From Arthrobacter sp. B1I2 (GTDB lineage Bacteria; Actinomycetota; Actinomycetes; Actinomycetales; Micrococcaceae), in assembly GCF_030816485.1 (NCBI RefSeq), contig NZ_JAUSYC010000001.1, positions 3,472,001 through 3,536,000 of the forward strand: a DNA stretch of 64,000 bases, written 5' to 3'. This document shows, in pieces, positions 26,316 to 35,214 of the stretch. How positions within the stretch are numbered: the first letter of the stretch is position 1; each line of letters opens with the position of its first letter. The translations under genes were made by a program, and so were the position numbers. Under the pieces are notes generated by a model. It saw only the letters and a program-made list of their open reading frames with translations. It ran no database searches and was not told the DNA's origin.

Positions 26316-27239
26316 ATGCCCTACCCGGTTGAACAGAATGAAATGTTCGCAGCCTACGCCCACCCGGAGCGGCTCGTTTCCACCGAATGGCTCGCGGCCG
26401 CCATCGAAAGCGGCGCAGTGGCAAACGGCGAGCTCATCGTGGTGGAATCCGACGAGGACGTGCTCCTGTACGAAACCGGCCACATTCCGGGATCCGTCAA
26501 GATTGACTGGCACACCGACCTGAACGATGACGTCACCCGGGACTACGTGAGCGGCACCGCCTTCGCGGAGCTCGCGGCGTCGAAGGGCATCTCCCGCGAC
26601 AGCACCGTGGTCATCTACGGTGACAAGTCCAACTGGTGGGCCGCCTATGCCCTGTGGGTCTTCACGCTCTTCGGCCACCAGGACGTCCGGCTGCTCGACG
26701 GCGGCCGGGACAAGTGGATTGCCGAAGGCCGGGAACTGACCAGGGACAGGCCCGCGCCCGCGCCCGGCAACTACCCGGTGGTTGAGCGTGAAGACGCCCC
26801 CATCCGTGCGTTCAAGGAGGACGTCCTTGCGCACCTGGGCAAGCCCCTCATCGATGTCCGCTCCCCCGAGGAATACACCGGCCAGCGCACCCACATGCCC
26901 GCGTACCCCGAGGAAGGTGCGCTGCGCGGCGGCCACATCCCCACCGCCGCGTCCATCCCGTGGGCCCGTGCTGCAGCCGCGGACGGTACCTTCCGCAGCA
27001 GGAAGGAACTGGAGGCCATCTACCTGGGCGAGGCCGGACTGTCCGAGGGCGACGACGTGGTGGCGTACTGCCGCATCGGCGAGCGTTCCAGCCACACCTG
27101 GTTCGCCCTGAAGTACCTCCTGGGCTTTGATTCCGTCCGCAACTACGACGGATCCTGGACCGAGTGGGGCAACGCCGTGCGCGTACCGATCGTGAAGGGT
27201 GCCGAGCGCGGTTCCGTTCCCGTCGCCGTCGGAGCCTGA
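26316..27239 (+). CDS. sseA: Thiosulfate sulfurtransferase (rhodanese)
   Basis: A 307-residue two-domain rhodanese that moves sulfane sulfur from thiosulfate to cyanide or other thiols. The first domain (about 15-140) is inactive, with [11 protein letters not shown]. The second (about 160-290) has [12 protein letters not shown], the substrate-specificity sequence and the active-site loop [11 protein letters not shown] with the catalytic cysteine. sufE follows 30 nt later, suggesting a joint role in sulfur transfer. The 217-nt divergent gap to zapE includes the AT-rich CTATTAACGGAATACGG, a likely promoter area. Confidence 0.95.
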   Translation: MPYPVEQNEMFAAYAHPERLVSTEWLAAAIESGAVANGELIVVESDEDVLLYETGHIPGSVKIDWHTDLNDDVTRDYVSGTAFAELAASKGISRDSTVVIYGDKSNWWAAYALWVFTLFGHQDVRLLDGGRDKWIAEGRELTRDRPAPAPGNYPVVEREDAPIRAFKEDVLAHLGKPLIDVRSPEEYTGQRTHMPAYPEEGALRGGHIPTAASIPWARAAAADGTFRSRKELEAIYLGEAGLSEGDDVVAYCRIGERSSHTWFALKYLLGFDSVRNYDGSWTEWGNAVRVPIVKGAERGSVPVAVGA

Positions 27240-27269
27240 CCTACGGCCCGCCCGCGTAGACTTGGAACG

Positions 27270-27731
27270 ATGACTACTCAAGCTTTGCCTTCCGCCCTGG
27301 CGGCGATCGTGGATGATTTCCAGGCCCTGTCCGAACCCGAGAGGCTGCAGCTGCTGCTGGAGTTCTCGGAAGGCCTGCCCGAACTCCCCGACCGGCTCAA
27401 GGACCACCCCGAACTCCTTGAGCAGGTGGTGGAGTGCCAGTCGCCGCTTTTCCTCACCATTGAGACGGAGAACAACGACGCCGGTGCTGCCGCCGGCGTC
27501 CGGCTCTACTTCAAGGCCCCGGCCGAGGCTCCCACCACACGGGGTTTTGCCGGCGTCCTGCACGAGGGCCTGGACGGCCTCTCCGCCGAAGAGATCCTGT
27601 CCGTGCCGGACGACATGCCCGAACTGCTGGGACTCACCCGGGCCATCACGCCGCTGCGCATGAGGGGCATGACCGCCATGCTGGGAAGGATCAAGCGCAA
27701 GGTGGCCGCCGCCTCCCGCGCCAACGCCTGA
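27270..27731 (+). CDS. sufE: SufE-family sulfur acceptor protein
   Basis: A 153-residue SufE-like protein; SufE accepts persulfide sulfur from the cysteine desulfurase SufS. The cysteine lies in VECQSPLFLTIE (about residue 53), and the core GRLxF-type region here is VRLYFKAPAEAPTTRGFAGVL. TAGACT at 27257-27262 precedes the ATG by 7 nt, pointing to a leaderless mRNA of its own. No suf operon is nearby. Neighbour sseA also handles sulfane sulfur. Confidence 0.92.
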   Translation: MTTQALPSALAAIVDDFQALSEPERLQLLLEFSEGLPELPDRLKDHPELLEQVVECQSPLFLTIETENNDAGAAAGVRLYFKAPAEAPTTRGFAGVLHEGLDGLSAEEILSVPDDMPELLGLTRAITPLRMRGMTAMLGRIKRKVAAASRANA

Positions 27732-27739
27732 ACACCCCC

Positions 27740-28252
27740 ATGGCACGCAGGAACAACTCCCAGGGAACCCCGGCCACAGCGGCCTTGACCGCGGCCGGGG
27801 TTCCCTTTGTGGTTCATCCCTACACCCACGATCCTTCCGCCCCGAGCTACGGCGCGGAAGCAGCCGAAGCCCTCGGCATCCATCCGTCCCGGGTCTTCAA
27901 GACGTTGATGGTGGAAGTGGAGGGCCGGCTCGCGGTGGGCGTTGTTCCGGTCAGCGGAACCCTGGACCTGAAGGCATTCGCGGCAGCACTGGGGGCCAAG
28001 AAAGCCGCAATGGCCGATCCCGCCGCGGCCCAGCGCCGCACCGGTTACGTCCTGGGCGGCATCTCCCCGATCGGGCAGCGGCAACCCTCCCCCACGGTGC
28101 TGGATTCCACCGCTTTGGCCCTGGACACGCTGCTGGTATCCGGGGGCCGGCGCGGACTGGACATTGAGCTCGCCCCGGCCGATCTGGTGCGGCTGACAAA
28201 CGCTGTGGCCGCGCCCATCAGCTGTCCGGCTGCAGGCGCCGCTACCCGATGA
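27740..28252 (+). CDS. ybaK: Cys-tRNA(Pro) deacylase, YbaK/EbsC type
   Basis: YbaK hydrolyses mischarged Cys-tRNA(Pro). The 170-residue protein has the usual elements of the family: FVVHPYTHDP, EAAEALGIHPSRVFKTLM (with the functional lysine in FKTL), VSGTLDLKAFAAALGAKKA and YVLGGISPIGQ. The start is the ATG at 27740, 8 nt after the sufE stop. Its end overlaps the convergent multicopper oxidase gene by 11 nt. Confidence 0.94.
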   Translation: MARRNNSQGTPATAALTAAGVPFVVHPYTHDPSAPSYGAEAAEALGIHPSRVFKTLMVEVEGRLAVGVVPVSGTLDLKAFAAALGAKKAAMADPAAAQRRTGYVLGGISPIGQRQPSPTVLDSTALALDTLLVSGGRRGLDIELAPADLVRLTNAVAAPISCPAAGAATR

Positions 28253-30008
28253 CGTAACGCTGCATCATGTCGTTGTCCTCATGCTCGAGGATGTGGCAGT
28301 GCCAAACGTATTCGCCCTTGAAGGACGAGCCGATGGCCAGGGGGGCTCCTCCTGCCGCGTCTGCGCCGAAGGGGACGCGGATCCGTGTGACTTCGCCCGG
28401 CATCGCCACCACGGTGTCCTTCCATCCCTGCTCATTTGGAGGCGCACCCTTGGGCCTGCCAATCAGGAATGGCCCGACCGGTACCGCGTTCCCCCGGCCA
28501 GGCGTGACGAGCCCGGTTCCGCCATCCACGTAACCCGTGGCTCCAAGATAGCCGTCAACGTCAAACCCTTGCCGGTCCAGGACCTGGAACTGGGTGAAAT
28601 GCAGGTGGATGGGGTGGGCGTCCACGGTGGTGTTGATGAGCTCCCACTGTTCCAGGGTGTCGCTCTGCACCACCGTGATGTCCGGGCTGTCGAACCTCCT
28701 GTTGTTCAGCAGGGCCATCACGGGCACGCCGTCGGCATTCGCTACTTCCACCAGGGCCATGGACCTCGTGGCCTCGGTGGGCAGGTCCAGGAGCCTGGTC
28801 AGGGGCCGGGACCGGAGCCGGGCAGGCAAAGGTGCCGTGTAGCCGCGCTCCGCCAGCACGGTGAACTGCATGATCTGCGGGAGGGGGAGGCCGCCAAGGC
28901 CGTCAGGATAGGGCACCCGGGCGCTGTTGCGCAGAACCACGCGGGAACCGGCCTTGAGCCGGGCGAAGTCCACCACGATGTCTGCCCGTTCACCGGGTCC
29001 CATCACCAGCCTGTCGAGCCGGACCGGAGCGTCGAGCAGGCCGCCGTCGGACCCAATCTGGTGGAAGGCCAGTGCGGACCCGTCGGCGGCGAACTTGAAG
29101 TCGTAGAACCGGGCGTTGGAGCCGTTGAACATCCGGAAGCGGTACTTCCCGCGGGCCACGTCAAGGTTGGGCCAACATTTACCGTTGACGGTGGCCACAT
29201 CACCGAAGAATTCGGGCGCCCAGGGGCGCGGGCGGCCGTCCGGTCCCTTGAGGTCCGGGTTCGGCGGGTAGGCAAACGAGCCATCCGGGTTGAACATCCT
29301 GTCCTGGATGACCAGGGGAACCTCGTAGGGCGGCGGCGGCAGGTGCGTCCCGTCGCCCGTGTCGATGCCCGTACCGCCGGGGCCCGGGGTGTCCCGGAGC
29401 AAGTAGCCGCCGGCCAGCCCGGCGTAGACATTCAGGCGGGTGATACCCAGCGCATGGTCGTGGTACCAGAGGCCGGCGGCGTCCTGGATGTTGCCGTAGT
29501 GATAGGTGTACGAAGTGCGGGGACGGAAGGCCTGCCCCGGGCCGCCGTCGGACGTTGGGCTGGTGTTGCCGCCATGCAGGTGGAGGGCCGTCCTGGGAGA
29601 TTTGGCGTCGTTGCTGCCGTGCGGAACCAGTTCGGGGTCGATGGCAAAGGCAAGGGGATGCCGTTTCATGTCATTGTGCACAGTGAGGCTGAGGGGTGTG
29701 CCCTTTTGGGCGATGATGACCGGGCCGAGGTAGCTCCGGGACGAGGTGGCTTCCTGATATGCCAGCGTGTCGGTCCGGCCCAGTTGCGCTCCAAAACTGT
29801 GGCGGGCATTGCGGACAAACAGCTGAAGGTTGCCGCCGGCCCGCATATCCATGACGCCCAGGTCGGCCAGGGTGGGAAGCTGCTCGGTAAAAATGCCGGC
29901 TGACGGAGCTGCCAATGCCCGGCCTGTGCCTGGTCCATAACCCTGGGTCAGGACACCTGCGCCGGCTGCGGCGCCGGCCTGCAGAAGTTGTCGCCTTGTC
30001 AAACGCAT
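28242..30008 (-). CDS. Tat-exported multicopper oxidase
   Basis: A 588-residue oxidase of the laccase/bilirubin oxidase/CotA-like type that oxidises substrates and reduces O2 to water. The N-terminus RLTRRQLLQAGAAAGAG is a twin-arginine signal, so it is probably exported already folded with copper. The four copper sites are intact: HLHGG, WYHDHALG, HPIHLHFTQF and HCHILEHEDNDMM. The ATG at 30008 is preferred over an upstream frame to 30050. It lies 90 nt after the SDR gene and may end the four-gene operon starting at 33871. Natural substrate unknown; metal oxidation is possible. Confidence 0.93.
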   Translation of the reverse strand: MRLTRRQLLQAGAAAGAGVLTQGYGPGTGRALAAPSAGIFTEQLPTLADLGVMDMRAGGNLQLFVRNARHSFGAQLGRTDTLAYQEATSSRSYLGPVIIAQKGTPLSLTVHNDMKRHPLAFAIDPELVPHGSNDAKSPRTALHLHGGNTSPTSDGGPGQAFRPRTSYTYHYGNIQDAAGLWYHDHALGITRLNVYAGLAGGYLLRDTPGPGGTGIDTGDGTHLPPPPYEVPLVIQDRMFNPDGSFAYPPNPDLKGPDGRPRPWAPEFFGDVATVNGKCWPNLDVARGKYRFRMFNGSNARFYDFKFAADGSALAFHQIGSDGGLLDAPVRLDRLVMGPGERADIVVDFARLKAGSRVVLRNSARVPYPDGLGGLPLPQIMQFTVLAERGYTAPLPARLRSRPLTRLLDLPTEATRSMALVEVANADGVPVMALLNNRRFDSPDITVVQSDTLEQWELINTTVDAHPIHLHFTQFQVLDRQGFDVDGYLGATGYVDGGTGLVTPGRGNAVPVGPFLIGRPKGAPPNEQGWKDTVVAMPGEVTRIRVPFGADAAGGAPLAIGSSFKGEYVWHCHILEHEDNDMMQRYVIG

Positions 30009-30098
30009 TTGGGGCCCCGTTTCTCTTTCCCGGCTGGTCCCCCCTTGCACCTGACGCTAGGGCAGCTTCCCGGCAACCGGTAGGGCCAACGGTCCCCT

Positions 30099-30944
30099 TC
30101 AGGTGCCAGGACCAGCGGGCGGCCTCCCCCGCGTGCCTGCCGGGCGGCCGGTGAAGTGGTCCATGGTCCGGTTGACTCCCAGCACGTCCATGAGCCGGTC
30201 AAAGACGCCCACCGGAAGGATCCGCAGGGCCGGAAGCAGGTTCACAATGGGCGGCAGGACCAGCTTCCGGCGCCCGGCCGCGATGGCGTCCAGGACCTTG
30301 GTTGCCACCTGCTCTTCCTGGAGGATGGGAAGGAGCCGCGGCCAGCGCGTCCGGACGCCGTCGAACATCCCGGTATCGATGTAATAGGGGCACACCACCA
30401 GCGTGTTGACCCCGGTTTTTCCGGCGCGGAGCTCGGCGCGGAGTGACTCGTTGAATCCGAAGGCGGCAAACTTGCTGGCGGAATAGTCGGTCTGGCGGGC
30501 GACGCCCACCAGGCCGGCAGCACTGGCAACCGTGACCACTGTTCCCCGCCGTCGGCTCGCCATGCCGCCGAGGAAGGCGCGGGTGACCCAGTACAGGGCC
30601 ATGACGTTGACCTTCATGGTCCGTTCGATGGCTTCGTCCGTGGCGTCGAGGAGTTGGCGGCCGCTGACCACGCCGGCGTTGTTGACCAGGACATCCACCG
30701 GTCCGGCAACAACCGCGGCAGCCTTCACCGCCTCCCGGTCCGTGACGTCCACCGTTTGGGCCTCCGCCGAGCCGCCGGCAGCACGGATTTCGTCGCGCAC
30801 TGCTGCGCACCGTTCGGCATCCACATCCCAGATGACCACCCGGCTGCCCCTCCGGGCGGCTCCGAGCGCCATGCGCCGGCCCAGACCGCTTCCACCTCCC
30901 GTGATCAACACTGTTGCGCCGGAAAGCCGCGTTCCTTTGGGCAT
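30099..30944 (-). CDS. Classical short-chain dehydrogenase/reductase
   Basis: A 281-residue NAD(P)-dependent SDR. It shows the cofactor motif TGGGSGLGRRMA, VNNAGVVSG, and the catalytic SAAGLVG with Tyr and Lys in YSASK. The last 60 residues (PPIVNLLPALRILPVGVFDRLMDVLGV) are hydrophobic, resembling retinol-dehydrogenase-like SDRs that bind lipids or membranes. It begins 1 nt after the aldehyde dehydrogenase stop, so the two are co-translated. The substrate is unknown; an aldehyde/alcohol pair with the upstream enzyme is an inference. Confidence 0.9.
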   Translation of the reverse strand: MPKGTRLSGATVLITGGGSGLGRRMALGAARRGSRVVIWDVDAERCAAVRDEIRAAGGSAEAQTVDVTDREAVKAAAVVAGPVDVLVNNAGVVSGRQLLDATDEAIERTMKVNVMALYWVTRAFLGGMASRRRGTVVTVASAAGLVGVARQTDYSASKFAAFGFNESLRAELRAGKTGVNTLVVCPYYIDTGMFDGVRTRWPRLLPILQEEQVATKVLDAIAAGRRKLVLPPIVNLLPALRILPVGVFDRLMDVLGVNRTMDHFTGRPAGTRGRPPAGPGT

Positions 30945-30945
30945 G

Positions 30946-32568
30946 TCAGTTCTCCTGGGGTTTCCGGGGCACGTGTTCCGGCAGCACGGCCGTCGTCCTG
31001 CCGGTCCGGGGAAAGCCGCCCATCAACGTGATGGCCCCCTTCATGATTCGTGCGTAAGCCTGGTTGGACATGCCGGGCACGGGCGCGACGCGGAGCAGCC
31101 GCTGCACGGCGATGGTCTGCGGCTCGGTGTATTTGAGGATGCCTTCCCGTCCGTGGCGGCGGCCGGCGCCGGAGTCCTTCATGCCCCCGATCGGCGCATC
31201 ATGGGATGCCCAGGTGGTTGCATAGCCTTCGTTGACGTTGACGGTGCCCGTCAGGAGCCTGCGGGCCACCGCCTCGCCGTGCCGGGCGGACCAGACGCTG
31301 GCGTTCAGTCCGAAGTCGGAATCGTTGGCCAGGGCGACGGCTTCGTCGTCGTCCCCCGCCCGGTAAACCGCCACCACCGGCCCGAACGTCTCTTCCCGGG
31401 CGAGCAGCATATCCTCCGTGACTCCCGTCAGAACCGTTGGCTCGTAGAACAACGGCCCCAGGTCCGGCCGCCGCCGTCCGCCGGTGAGCAGTTGCGCGCC
31501 TTTGGCGAGCGCATCCTGGACGTGGCGGTCCACCCGCTCAAGCTGCGCCGCGCTGATGAGGGATCCCATGCCGATGTGCCATTCCGCTCCGGGACCCATG
31601 CGGATGCCCTTCGCCCCGGCCACGAACGCGGCCAGGAAGCTGTCATGGACGTCATCGTGCACGTAGATCCGTTCGATGCTGACGCAGAGCTGTCCGGAGT
31701 TGGAAAAGCAGGCGTGCAGCGCGCCGGCGGCGGCTTTGCCGACATCGGCGTCGGCCAGCACCAGCATGGGGTTCTTGCCGCCGAGTTCGGCGGAGAAGCC
31801 GATCAGCCGCTCAGCGCATTGCCGGGCCACGGTCTTGCCGGTCTTTGAGGATCCGGTGAACATCAGGAAATCGACCCGCTCAATCAAGGCGGGGCCAATG
31901 GCAGTGCCGGGCCCGGTGATGATCTGGAACAAGTCCGCGGGAAGGCCCGCCTGCCGGAGCAGCTTGAGCATCAGCAGCGCGGTGAAGGGTGTCTGTGAAT
32001 CCGGCTTCAGGACAATGCCGTTCCCGGCCAGCAGTGCCGGGATTGCGTCCGAGGCCGCAAGGGTAAGCGGGTAGTTCCAGGGGCTGATGACACCCACCAC
32101 TCCCTTGGGAATGCGGTATTCGGTGGTGCGGGTCAGGACCGGGGCGGCGCCCTTCCGGCGGCGTGGCCCAAGGTACCTTTCGGCGGTCCGCTCATAATAG
32201 TCCGCCGTCAGGACAACGTCCGCGAGCTCCTCGAAGGCACTCAGCCGGGACTTGCCGCTCTCAGCCTGCACCAGGTCCAGGATGTCCTGCTCCAGATCCA
32301 GCACCAGCCCCCGGAAGCGCCTGAGCACGGCGCGGCGCTCCGCGACCGGGACAGCGGCCCAGTGCCGCTGGGCCTGGCGGGCAGTGTCGACGGCGGCAGC
32401 GACGTCGTGTGCGTTGCAAACGGGCACGTGACCCACCACTGTGCCGTCAAAGGGTGCGTGCGAGGCCTGGGTTAGCCCGCCCGGGGCTGCCGCCACAAGT
32501 CCCGAAAGCCCCGCGGCCAGGTCCCTGCCGCGGTCCATGACGGTTCCTGTGCGGCGTTGATTCACCAT
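30946..32568 (-). CDS. Succinate-semialdehyde dehydrogenase-like aldehyde dehydrogenase
   Basis: A 540-residue aldehyde dehydrogenase close to the actinobacterial GabD2 group. Motifs: VISPWNYPLTL, FTGSSKTGK (cofactor), ELGGKNPMLV (general base Glu) and NSGQLCVSIERIYV with the catalytic Cys. The final 60 residues extend beyond the usual ALDH core. The gene starts at the ATG at 32568, 1 nt after the hydrolase stop; a later ATG at codon 11 is possible. Succinate semialdehyde as substrate rests on family resemblance only. Confidence 0.85.
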   Translation of the reverse strand: MVNQRRTGTVMDRGRDLAAGLSGLVAAAPGGLTQASHAPFDGTVVGHVPVCNAHDVAAAVDTARQAQRHWAAVPVAERRAVLRRFRGLVLDLEQDILDLVQAESGKSRLSAFEELADVVLTADYYERTAERYLGPRRRKGAAPVLTRTTEYRIPKGVVGVISPWNYPLTLAASDAIPALLAGNGIVLKPDSQTPFTALLMLKLLRQAGLPADLFQIITGPGTAIGPALIERVDFLMFTGSSKTGKTVARQCAERLIGFSAELGGKNPMLVLADADVGKAAAGALHACFSNSGQLCVSIERIYVHDDVHDSFLAAFVAGAKGIRMGPGAEWHIGMGSLISAAQLERVDRHVQDALAKGAQLLTGGRRRPDLGPLFYEPTVLTGVTEDMLLAREETFGPVVAVYRAGDDDEAVALANDSDFGLNASVWSARHGEAVARRLLTGTVNVNEGYATTWASHDAPIGGMKDSGAGRRHGREGILKYTEPQTIAVQRLLRVAPVPGMSNQAYARIMKGAITLMGGFPRTGRTTAVLPEHVPRKPQEN

Positions 32569-32569
32569 G

Positions 32570-33871
32570 TCACAGCCCCGCCGGGGCCTGCCCGGCCAGC
32601 GAACCCGGGGTGGGCCCTGATCCCGGGTTGAGGCGCGGCGCGAGCTGCTGCCGGAGCCATGCCTTCACCAGCCGTTCCCAGCGCCCGGGGTCGACGTTCC
32701 ATTCCTTGGTGTGCCGTGCGTGGCTGAACGTTTCGAACGTGACCATGTCCGGGTTCCGCTCGGCCAGCTGCGCGGAGGGTCCGTAGGGAACGTACTCGTC
32801 GTCAACGCTGTGGATGATCAGCGTGGGTGTCCGCAGTTCCACGGCCCGGGACACCCAGTCCATGACTTTCAGGTCCACGGGCGCCGAAAGGCCGGTGAGC
32901 CGGCGCCCCAGCGGGTGGCCCAGCATCAACTGCCCGTACCGGCCCACCAGCGACGGAATCCGGTTCAGCTGTGCATGGTGCGCCAGCACGGTGACCCAGT
33001 CGATCACGGGAGCGTCGAGCACCATGGCCCGGATCAGGTGCCGGTACCGGGAAAGGTCCGCGGTCTGCAGGCAAATGGCCCCCCCCATGGACCATCCGAA
33101 CAGGACAATTTCTTCGGCACCATGGGCCAGCGCGTACTCAATGGCGGCCTCGATGTCCTGCCATTCCGTTGAGCCCAGACCATAGCGTCCGTCATCGGCG
33201 GACGGCGCCAGTCCGTCGTTGCGGTAGGACACCAGCAGGCTGGTCAGGCCCAGTTCCAGCGCCGGCCCCACTGCCCGCAGCGCTTCCTGCCGGGTGGCGC
33301 CGCGCCCGTGCACCATGATGGCCCACGTCCGTGCGGTTCCCTTTGCGCGGACCAGCCAGGCGGGCGCTTCGCCGCGCTCCACCGGGATCAGCACGTCCTC
33401 GGCCGGAATCCCGACGGCGGCAGGGTCCGGGTACGTAGCGCCGCTCCACCATCCCCAGCGGGCAGTGGACAGGTCACCGCTGTAAACGGCTTCGACCTCG
33501 CGCAGGACCGTCCGTTCGGCGGGTGAGTAGGAAACAATGCGGCCGATACGCGCATGGCCGCCGCCGTCGTCGAAAAAGAATCCGTAGACCCCATCCACCG
33601 TGGTGTCGTCGTCGGCGGCCAGGATCACCTGCTGCTTCTGCCCGTCCCGGATCACTGCCAGCAGTTCCTTGTCGGCCGCCCGTTGCCGCGCGGGCGTAAT
33701 CACGCGGCGCGCGAAGTACACGGCGAGCGCGGAAGAACCCGCTCCCAGCAGGCTTGCCACCGATCCGCCGGCGATGGCACCGCCAATGGCCCACTTTGCC
33801 CCCGGCGACATTCCGCCGGAACCCCTGGTGGATGCAGTCATTGCAGGGCGCGCTCGCCGGAAAGGTGCCAT
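32570..33871 (-). CDS. Membrane-anchored alpha/beta hydrolase
   Basis: A 433-residue protein with an N-terminal hydrophobic segment (about residues 27-54) and a C-terminal alpha/beta-hydrolase domain: MVHGRGATRQEALRA (oxyanion region), the nucleophile elbow LFGWSMGGA, a Asp in HSVDDEYVPY and His in SHARHTKEW. Between them (60-190) is a less familiar domain. I start at the ATG at 33871; the ATG ten codons later is possible and neither has a good ribosome binding site. It heads a tight operon with the aldehyde dehydrogenase and SDR. Substrate unknown. Confidence 0.85.
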   Translation of the reverse strand: MAPFRRARPAMTASTRGSGGMSPGAKWAIGGAIAGGSVASLLGAGSSALAVYFARRVITPARQRAADKELLAVIRDGQKQQVILAADDDTTVDGVYGFFFDDGGGHARIGRIVSYSPAERTVLREVEAVYSGDLSTARWGWWSGATYPDPAAVGIPAEDVLIPVERGEAPAWLVRAKGTARTWAIMVHGRGATRQEALRAVGPALELGLTSLLVSYRNDGLAPSADDGRYGLGSTEWQDIEAAIEYALAHGAEEIVLFGWSMGGAICLQTADLSRYRHLIRAMVLDAPVIDWVTVLAHHAQLNRIPSLVGRYGQLMLGHPLGRRLTGLSAPVDLKVMDWVSRAVELRTPTLIIHSVDDEYVPYGPSAQLAERNPDMVTFETFSHARHTKEWNVDPGRWERLVKAWLRQQLAPRLNPGSGPTPGSLAGQAPAGL

Positions 33872-34000
33872 GGGACTATTCTTACCGGCGTTGCCGCAGA
33901 TACCCGCATTCCCGGGCAGGAGCGGCCCGGCGCAGCGCGGCTTCCCGGGCTGTTCCGGAAGTGCAGTGCGGGCGTCCCCGGGCGGCGCTAGGCTAAGGCC

Positions 34001-35041
34001 ATGAGTGATCCCATCATCATCCTGACCGAAGAACCCCTGGGCGCGGACGACCGCGTGAACATTGAACGGCTGGTGGATGGGGCGGACAGCCGGCTGCTGG
34101 TCCTGGTGCCGGCAAACACCGAACGGCACCTGCTGGTGGACTTCCTCGAAAACCTCTCCATGCTGGACGTTGCCAAAGCGTTCCGGGAACTCGTGGACCG
34201 CAACCCGGATGCCGTGGCCGAGCGGGCGCACGCGGATGAAATCCTCGCGGCCTCGCTCGCTGCGCTGGAGGGGCTGGGCTCAGGTGTTACCGGCCAGGTG
34301 GTGGACGGCAAGGCAGTGGACGGACTGGTGGCGAAGGTCCGGGAAACCGGCGCCTCCCAGGCCGTGGTAATCACCAGGCCGCATGCCGTGGCCGACACCT
34401 TCCACACTGACTGGGCCAACAAAGCCCAGGACCAGCTCGGCGTCCCCGTGCTCCATCTGTATGCGGGCTCGGGATTTATCGGCGACCTCCTGAGCGTTGG
34501 GAATGCTATGAGCATCTTTGGAAACAGCATTTTCGGTAACAAGGCAGCGGGCATCCGTGGCGGAACGCAGCACGACAGCGCCCAGGAGGACGCGGCCCAG
34601 GAGGTCACTGTCCAAAAGAGCGATGCCCAGTGGCGGGAAGAACTGACCCCGGAGGAATACCAGGTTCTCCGGCAGGCCGGGACCGAACGGCCGTACACCG
34701 GCGAATATTGGGATACCCATACTGAGGGTGTGTACCAGTGCCGTGCTTGTGGCGCCGAACTGTTCACCAGCAACGAGAAGTTTGACTCCCACTGCGGCTG
34801 GCCTTCCTTCTGGTCTCCGTTGGCTGAGGGCAACGTGCGCTACATCCATGACAGGACCCTGGGCATGGACAGGATCGAGGTGCGGTGCGCCTCCTGCGAC
34901 TCGCACCTGGGCCACGTCTTCGAGGGCGAAGGCTACGGCACGCCCACTGACCAGCGTTACTGCATCAACTCGGTGTCCCTGCGGCTGGTCGCCAAGGACG
35001 AAGCCCGGAATGATGCCCAGGAGGCGAAGCCCCAGGGCTAA
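34001..35041 (+). CDS. msrB: Fusion of uncharacterised N-domain with MsrB (methionine-R-sulfoxide reductase)
   Basis: A 346-residue protein in one uninterrupted frame. Residues 1-165 form an uncharacterised alpha/beta domain (IIILTEEPLG, LLVLVPANTERHLLVDFLENLSML, VVITRPHAVADTFHTDWANKA). A linker with the repeat SIFGNSIFGN (171-180) leads to MsrB (about 205-335), which reduces methionine-R-sulfoxide in proteins. MsrB has zinc-site cysteines in YQCRACGAE and RCASCDSHLGHVF and the catalytic Cys in RYCINSVSL. TAGGCT at 33989-33994 lies 6 nt before the ATG (leaderless). An internal ATG at 34508 with GGGA upstream could also produce free MsrB. Confidence 0.9.
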   Translation: MSDPIIILTEEPLGADDRVNIERLVDGADSRLLVLVPANTERHLLVDFLENLSMLDVAKAFRELVDRNPDAVAERAHADEILAASLAALEGLGSGVTGQVVDGKAVDGLVAKVRETGASQAVVITRPHAVADTFHTDWANKAQDQLGVPVLHLYAGSGFIGDLLSVGNAMSIFGNSIFGNKAAGIRGGTQHDSAQEDAAQEVTVQKSDAQWREELTPEEYQVLRQAGTERPYTGEYWDTHTEGVYQCRACGAELFTSNEKFDSHCGWPSFWSPLAEGNVRYIHDRTLGMDRIEVRCASCDSHLGHVFEGEGYGTPTDQRYCINSVSLRLVAKDEARNDAQEAKPQG

Positions 35042-35164
35042 GGCACCAAGGGATAGAGGCGCCGGCGCGGATCCCACAGCGGGGGGCCGGTCTCGGTACG
35101 CCGGGGAGAGCATCGAGGCTAAGCCCTTCTTACGAAAGACCCCTTTTGGCATAAGTCCTGCTGA

Positions 35165-35196
35165 TTGCTTGTTACGCTCACCAGAGAAGCAAGCAA
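35165..35196. repeat. Inverted repeat before the DUF6421 gene
   Basis: TTGCTTG (35165-35171) and CAAGCAA (35190-35196) are perfect complements 18 nt apart, just before the ribosome binding site AGAAAGG of the DUF6421 gene. Could be an operator or an mRNA hairpin. The 173-nt gap 35042-35214 holds no gene. Confidence 0.5.
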
Positions 35197-35214
35197 CCAG
35201 AAAGGCAGCCGACG

